DNA from: Haloechinothrix_A salitolerans | GTDB taxonomy: Bacteria; Actinomycetota; Actinomycetes; Mycobacteriales; Pseudonocardiaceae | Direction: 5' to 3' (one strand) | NCBI RefSeq assembly: GCF_039544105.1 | Contig: NZ_BAABLA010000025.1 | Length of the DNA stretch: 64,000 nucleotides | In this document: positions 60,701-64,000 of the stretch, one piece after another | How positions within the stretch are numbered: position 1 is the stretch's first letter | How the letters are laid out: every line of letters begins with the position of its first letter | Program-made: the position numbers and the translations under genes | Notes under the pieces: model-generated | What the model was told of the DNA's origin: nothing | Database searches by the model: none | Seen by the model: only the letters and a program-made list of their open reading frames with translations

Positions 60701-61337
60701 CGACCTCGCCGAGGTGTACGCGGTGTGGGGCGGCTACGCCTACGGGCGCGGACTGGACGGCACGCCAGCGCGGGAGGACATGGAGAACTCTTACCGGCGG
60801 ATCCAGGTCGCTGCGAAGAACACCGACACCCGAGAGCACGACATCGCCGACTCGGACGACTACTTCCAGTACCACGGCGGCATGGTCGCCACGGTGCGCG
60901 CACTGACCGGTTCGGCGCCCGCGTCCTACATCGGCGACTCGACCATCCCGGATGCGGTGCGCACGCGGACGCTGTCCGAGGAGACCGCGCGGGTGTTCCG
61001 CTCGCGCGTCGTCAACCCGCGCTGGCTGGCGGCGATGCGCAAGCACGGCTACAAGGGCGCGTTCGAGCTCGCGGCCACAGTGGACTACCTGTTCGGCTTC
61101 GACGCCACAGCTGGTGTCGTGGACGACTGGATGTACGAGAAGCTCGGCGAGACGTACGTTTTGGACGAGCAGAACCAGGAGTTCCTCAAGCAGTCCAACC
61201 CGTGGGCGCTGCGCGGCATCGTGGAACGGCTCACCGAGGCCGCCGACCGTGGCCTATGGGCGAAGCCGGACCAGGAGCTGCTGGACAAGATGCGTGACGT
61301 CTACCTTCAGGTGGAGGGCGACCTCGAGGCAGAGTGA
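57759..61337 (+). CDS. cobN: Cobaltochelatase subunit CobN
   Basis: A 1192-residue large chelatase subunit of usual length. Seen: ILLLSTSDTDLLSARASGAD at the start, the family block SAYPTKHSRVGNAVGLDTPA, and HLGKHGSLEWLPGKTAAL near residue 512 with conserved metal/tetrapyrrole-binding His residues. It inserts cobalt into hydrogenobyrinate a,c-diamide with ATP supplied by the ChlI/ChlD-type subunit. The TTG start at 57759 follows GGAGAGGAG by 8 nt. It is controlled by its own cobalamin riboswitch. Confidence 0.96.
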   Translation: MILLLSTSDTDLLSARASGADYRLANPARIELDELPALMDGAEVIVVRILGSERAWKEGLDIVRAAEVPVIVLGGEQAPDAELMKLSHVPAGIATQAHLYLAQGGPDNLTQLHRFLSDTLLLTGHGFEPPAEQPNWGHLDREAANTEGPTIAILYYRAHHFAGNTAFVETLCRAIEDAGGRPMPIYCATLRNRAPEMVDELRKADVLLVTVLAAGGTKPSAAQAGGDDESWDIAELADLDIPTLQALCLTSDRDSWWENDEGLSPLDAGTQVAVPEFDGRIITVPFSFKETDDDGLPRYVPDAERASRVAGIALGHARLRYTPPAERKVALVLSAYPTKHSRVGNAVGLDTPASAVKLLSMLRERGYDLGPDPIPGVDDADGDAFIHALIEAGGQDPEWLSEEKLAGNPIRVPAAQYREWYATLPEDLRDDVEQHWGPPPGELFVDHSRNDDGDIVLASLQAGNVLIMIQPPRGFGENPVAIYHNPDLPPSHHYLAAYRWLEHSFGAHAVVHLGKHGSLEWLPGKTAALSASCAPDAVLGNLPVIYPFLINDPGEGAQAKRRMHATIIDHLIPPMARAESYGDMARLEQLLDEYANISAMDPAKLPAIRQQIWTLIQAAKLDHDLGVDERPHDAEFDDFLLHVDGWLCEVKDAQIRDGLHILGDAPTGEARVNLVLAMLRAQQMWGGKADALPGLRTALGLTEGGDAPAAKVDEIEQQAHALVAAMEERGWDPAAAAEVAAGHPADVERVLHFAATEVVPRLADTTNETDAVLHALDGGYIPAGPSGSPLRGLINVLPTGRNFYTVDPKAIPSKLAWETGQALADGLLNRYRQDTGDWPRSVGLSVWGTSAMRTSGDDAAEVLALLGVQPVWDEASRRVSGMEPIPLEDLGRPRIDVTVRISGFFRDAFPHVVAMLDDAVTMVADLDEPEEQNFVRAHAQADLAEHGDKRRATTRVFGSKPGSYGAGLLPLMDSGNWRDDADLAEVYAVWGGYAYGRGLDGTPAREDMENSYRRIQVAAKNTDTREHDIADSDDYFQYHGGMVATVRALTGSAPASYIGDSTIPDAVRTRTLSEETARVFRSRVVNPRWLAAMRKHGYKGAFELAATVDYLFGFDATAGVVDDWMYEKLGETYVLDEQNQEFLKQSNPWALRGIVERLTEAADRGLWAKPDQELLDKMRDVYLQVEGDLEAE

Positions 61338-61392
61338 CACTCGCCGCGCGTCGTGCCCGGCGAGCGCCGCCGCGACGCCAGCACGGCGCCAC

Positions 61393-61458
61393 TACACGCC
61401 CGCTGTGTCAAGTGGAACCGGACATCGGGGACGTTTTGCTAACACAGCGGGCGTGTAG
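61393..61458. repeat. 17-bp perfect inverted repeat with 32-nt loop, after cobN
   Basis: CTACACGCCCGCTGTGT and ACACAGCGGGCGTGTAG are exact complements, starting 55 nt after the cobN stop. The loop includes AAGTGGAACCGGACA. It may terminate cobN, but the long loop and absence of a T run also fit a small repetitive element. Confidence 0.6.
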
Positions 61459-61534
61459 CGCTCCCCGTCATGCGCCCGGTGACGCTGCCGGGTCCGAACG
61501 TGCGAATTCCACACCACGGGCGGTGCACGCGTCT

Positions 61535-61540
61535 TAGCAT
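61535..61540 (+). promoter_or_regulatory. -10 hexamer of a probable leaderless promoter for the second type VII-associated operon
   Basis: TAGCAT ends 7 nt before the ATG at 61548. Confidence 0.45.
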
Positions 61541-61547
61541 CAGTGAG

Positions 61548-61850
61548 ATGACCGAAGCGCAGCAGCCGGACGGCACCAGCGAGGACGTCGTCTATGTCGC
61601 CTCGCAGCCGTACCGGAACGAAACCGAAGTCACGCTCGAGATGCGCGAGACCGATGGCGGCGAGCGCGCCGTCATGGTCTACAGCTCGCTCCAAACCCTG
61701 GTCGCCGGTGCTGGCGAGCAGCAGCCGTGGATCGCGGTCCCCAGGGAACGAGTGCCGGAGCTGGTGCGTCGAAGCGGAGCCGACGGGGTATTGCTCGACA
61801 CCGTTATCCCGCCGGGCCTACGCCGAGGAGATCCGGAAGGACCGCAGTAA
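61548..61850 (+). CDS. SseB/SAV_915-like small protein
   Basis: A 100-residue protein with the pattern DVVYVASQPYRNETEVTLEM, AVMVYSSLQTLVAGAGEQQP, WIAVPRERVPELVRRSGADG. The block of strand (YSSLQTLVAGAGEQQPWIAV) followed by helix and VLLDTV resembles the SseB N-terminal/SAV_915 family; the assignment is by general pattern and is not firm. It ends in TAATG, overlapping the start of the next gene by one base, so it is coupled to a type VII-type operon. The function is unknown. Confidence 0.6.
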   Translation: MTEAQQPDGTSEDVVYVASQPYRNETEVTLEMRETDGGERAVMVYSSLQTLVAGAGEQQPWIAVPRERVPELVRRSGADGVLLDTVIPPGLRRGDPEGPQ

Positions 61851-62131
61851 TGCCTGACATCGACGTCGACCGGACCGCGCTCAACGGTTTCGCGGCCAAG
61901 CTCCGCAACGCCAGTTCGGACCTGGAGAACACCACGAACCCGCCAGAGGTACCCGAGGCGGGCGATGCCACCGGCATCCTCGGGTCGATGCTGAGTCACC
62001 TGACCCAGTCCATGGCCGGAGCGGCGACCGGTCTCGGCGCCGCTGGCGACGCGGTAGCCAACGGTAGGGACATTTTCCAGGAGACCGAGGACACCAACCG
62101 CGGCCGCATGGATCGCGTGCTTCCGGAGTGA
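61850..62131 (+). CDS. Small helical protein, probable type VII secretion partner
   Basis: A 93-residue protein, MPDIDVDRTALNGFAAKLRN and onward, with two predicted amphipathic helices around a Pro/Gly-rich turn (NPPEVPEAGDATG). Size, helix-turn-helix plan and place before a WXG protein resemble ESX/EspC-like partners, but no canonical WXG is present. Its start overlaps the preceding stop (TAATG) as in the first type VII-associated cluster; the next gene starts 7 nt after its stop. A chaperone or co-secreted partner role is inferred only. Confidence 0.6.
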   Translation: MPDIDVDRTALNGFAAKLRNASSDLENTTNPPEVPEAGDATGILGSMLSHLTQSMAGAATGLGAAGDAVANGRDIFQETEDTNRGRMDRVLPE

Positions 62132-62138
62132 CCCTGTC

Positions 62139-63455
62139 ATGCCACTGAACATCGAGGTCAAGGCGGACATCGACGGTCTGCGGACACTGGCGGACTGGTT
62201 TGGCACCAGCTCCAGTACGGTCCACGACGCCGGCAGCACCGTGATCAACGTTCGCGGCGAGTCGGAGGCGGCATGGGGCGGCGAATCCGGTGCGGCGTTC
62301 CGCGAAGCGATGTCGACGACGGGTACCGGCATTGACGACTTCGCGAGCCAACTCGACGAGGCAAAGACGGTCGTGTCCGTGTTCGCCGACGACATGGCGA
62401 CCGTGAAGTCTCGAATGGAGCAGGCGCGGCAGGTCGCCGTCGCCGGTGGACTCGACGTCACGGACACCGAGATCGCGGAACCGGGCGAAGCTCCGCCCGC
62501 GCCCCAGCCACTGCCGACGGATGGCTCGGCAACGGCGGAACAGCAGGCCGCGCACACCTCGGCGCAAGCCGCGGTCGACGCGCACAATGCCAAGGTCAGG
62601 GCATACAACGAGGCGGCGCAGATCGTCAGCGATGCACGCGGCAAGCAGAGCGCCGCCCTCCATCATCTGACCAAGTTCAGCACCGATCAGCTGAAGAAGG
62701 CACCGTTCACCATCGCGGACGTGTCGAGCGGCCTTGCAGCCGAAGCGATCAAGCGCACCAGCAAGTTCCGCACGCTGGCGGCGTCGTACGGCCGCCACGC
62801 CGATCGGGCACTCAATCTGGCGATGAACAAGTCGGTCACCGACCCAGCGTTCGCCAAAGCGGCTCGCCTCAACGCGCAGTTCGCGAGCAAGCAGAGCGCG
62901 TTGCTCGATGACGCGGTCAAGACCGCCCCTGCTGCGATGCTCGACAAGCTACCGCAGTGGGCCAAGTCCAGCTTGATCGCGAACGTCGAAGACTACGCTT
63001 TCAAGGGCGGATCTACCGCGGCGCGCGTGGGAAGAGCCGTCTTTGGAAAAGTCCCGCTGGTTGGCATCGGGATCACCGCGGCAAGCACGGTTGGCGATAT
63101 CGCCAGTGGCAAAGATCCCACGAAAGCCATTGTCTCGAGCACCTCAGGCCTCGCTGCGGGGGCTGCCGCGGGAGCAGCCGCAGGCGCGGCCTTCGGCGGG
63201 CCTGTCGGCGTCGTCGTCGGGACCGTCGTGGGCGCCGGGGTGAGCTACGTCGTCGACGAATGGGGCGACGAGATCGCCGGGTTCGCCGCTGACAGCGCGG
63301 AAATGGTTGGCGGCGCCATCGCGGACGGCGCCGAGGCAGTCGCCGATGGCGCGCAAGCTGCTGGGGAAGCCGTTGTCGACGGCGCTCAGGAAGCCGGAGA
63401 AGCGATCGCCGATGGAGCGAAATCGGTCGGCAGGTTCGTAGGAAGCTTGTTCTGA
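62139..63455 (+). CDS. WXG-type protein with C-terminal glycine zipper, candidate membrane-acting effector
   Basis: A 438-residue protein. Residues 1-~100 form a WXG100-like hairpin with W46-G47-G48 (AAWGGESGAAFREAM). A Pro-rich joint lies at ~115-130, then a long helical region. Residues ~300-370 are hydrophobic with a glycine zipper: GLAAGAAAGAAAGAAFGGPV, then GVVVGTVVGAGVSYVVDEW. The C-terminus (390-432) has ~11-residue repeats of ADGAxxxGEAV type. No enzymatic domain is seen. The plan resembles glycine-zipper type VII effectors that depolarise membranes (TelE of streptococci), with WXG in place of LXG. It lies 8 nt before a membrane protein gene. Confidence 0.75.
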   Translation: MPLNIEVKADIDGLRTLADWFGTSSSTVHDAGSTVINVRGESEAAWGGESGAAFREAMSTTGTGIDDFASQLDEAKTVVSVFADDMATVKSRMEQARQVAVAGGLDVTDTEIAEPGEAPPAPQPLPTDGSATAEQQAAHTSAQAAVDAHNAKVRAYNEAAQIVSDARGKQSAALHHLTKFSTDQLKKAPFTIADVSSGLAAEAIKRTSKFRTLAASYGRHADRALNLAMNKSVTDPAFAKAARLNAQFASKQSALLDDAVKTAPAAMLDKLPQWAKSSLIANVEDYAFKGGSTAARVGRAVFGKVPLVGIGITAASTVGDIASGKDPTKAIVSSTSGLAAGAAAGAAAGAAFGGPVGVVVGTVVGAGVSYVVDEWGDEIAGFAADSAEMVGGAIADGAEAVADGAQAAGEAVVDGAQEAGEAIADGAKSVGRFVGSLF

Positions 63456-63463
63456 GGTTTGCA

Positions 63464-64000
63464 ATGACTGCCCCAACGCATCCCGCGCCCAAACCCGACG
63501 CCGTCACCGGCCAGCCACGCCCACCGCAGGCACCGGTCGAGGCGAGCTGGAAGCCTTACGACAAGGCGACCGACCTGGGGCCTGGAACGCCACCACCGGG
63601 CAAGGGTCCGGCGCTCGAATGGTTCGCCGACGCCAAGAGCACCAGGTGGGGCGCGGCGGCATTCAGTTTCGTCATCTTCGCCGCGGTAGGTTCCTGGCGA
63701 TATGGCGGCTTCGGATGGGTGTCAGTCTGGTACGTCTGGCTAGTTCTGCTCGCGTGCTCGTCGCTGTTCCTACTCGGTCGCAAACAAATGCGCATGACCG
63801 CTGGCGCTGACTGGCTCAGCATCGGCGACAAACAATGGGTCGACACCTACCGGCTCCGCACCATCCGAGTCGCCCCCAGAATCAACACCAGTGTCCTCGA
63901 ACTCACCGATGCCGCGGGCAACAAAGCTGACACCCAGGTCTGGTACCTGCAGAAAAACCGCGAACTCTGGGATCTGGTCTACAACGGCATCCTGCACTCC
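63464..64000 (+). CDS. Membrane protein following the glycine-zipper gene (partial, runs off the window)
   Basis: 179 codons without a stop to the window end. It begins MTAPTHPAPKPDAVTGQPRP; a Pro-rich tail of ~50 residues precedes two transmembrane helices (WGAAAFSFVIFAAVG and VWYVWLVLLACSSLFLLG), then a soluble domain with TAGADWLSIGDKQWVDTYRL and LELTDAAGNKADTQVWYLQ, which looks like a PH-like beta fold. By gene order it could be an immunity protein for the preceding candidate effector or a cluster-specific membrane component. No family is recognised. The 8-nt gap indicates one operon. Confidence 0.65.
   Translation, partial: MTAPTHPAPKPDAVTGQPRPPQAPVEASWKPYDKATDLGPGTPPPGKGPALEWFADAKSTRWGAAAFSFVIFAAVGSWRYGGFGWVSVWYVWLVLLACSSLFLLGRKQMRMTAGADWLSIGDKQWVDTYRLRTIRVAPRINTSVLELTDAAGNKADTQVWYLQKNRELWDLVYNGILHS

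Noticed and set aside
58503..61046. An 847-codon open frame on the minus strand
   Set aside because: Complementary to cobN; composition is that of a shadow frame.

Overview
The window is high-GC actinobacterial DNA, most likely from Pseudonocardiaceae (Amycolatopsis/Prauserella/Saccharomonospora-like). This rests on gene content and style, not on a marker gene: a fused CobI-CobJ, an Rv2231c-type CobC, WXG/EspC-type secretion proteins, GTG starts, many start codons placed 6-7 nt after a TAnnnT hexamer (leaderless mRNA), and clustered 21-bp intergenic repeats. No rRNA or tRNA gene, CRISPR array or intact insertion sequence was seen.

Layout. 0-10 kb: an MDR oxidoreductase, an alpha/beta hydrolase, lepA, a type VII secretion-associated cluster (4.2-7.4 kb), a methyltransferase, a VOC protein, rpsT with a clear terminator, and holA. 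10-14.4 kb: thrC under a SAM riboswitch, a TetR/QsdR-type regulator with a secreted lipase, and a PEP-mutase-family lyase. 14.4-19.3 kb: meaB, an acetyl-CoA acetyltransferase, methylmalonyl-CoA epimerase, a small SPW membrane protein and crotonyl-CoA carboxylase/reductase, i.e. pieces of ethylmalonyl-/methylmalonyl-CoA metabolism, which depends on B12. 19.3-27.3 kb: a DivIVA-like coiled-coil protein, a universal stress protein paired with an adenylate cyclase, a thiolase-like protein, a lower-GC Fic protein (probably acquired), proA and an M50-type membrane protease.

27.4-61.3 kb is a nearly complete adenosylcobalamin supercluster: cbtBA (cobalt uptake), cobQ, cbiB, cobU, cobT, cobS, cobC, cobB, cobO, a ChlI/ChlD-type chelatase subunit, cobL, cobM, cbiD, cobK, bluB, cobIJ, cobH, cobG and cobN. 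Three cobalamin riboswitches sit before cbtB, the chelatase operon and cobN, so all three riboswitch-controlled units handle cobalt. The oxygen-dependent enzymes CobG and CobN occur with CbiD, normally the anaerobic-route C1 methyltransferase; no cobF is present here. A glycerol catabolic block (glpD, glpK, glpF, an IclR regulator, a second glpK, plus a HAD phosphatase) is lodged between cobL and cobM, with two palindromic IclR-type operators. An ABC exporter and an Xre-type regulator lie between cobG and cobN.

61.5-64 kb is a second type VII secretion-associated operon. It encodes a WXG-type protein with a C-terminal glycine zipper and a following membrane protein that runs off the window. 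This operon, an unannotated 23-residue membrane microprotein between cobS and cobC, and the palindromic intergenic repeats are the best candidates for something new.
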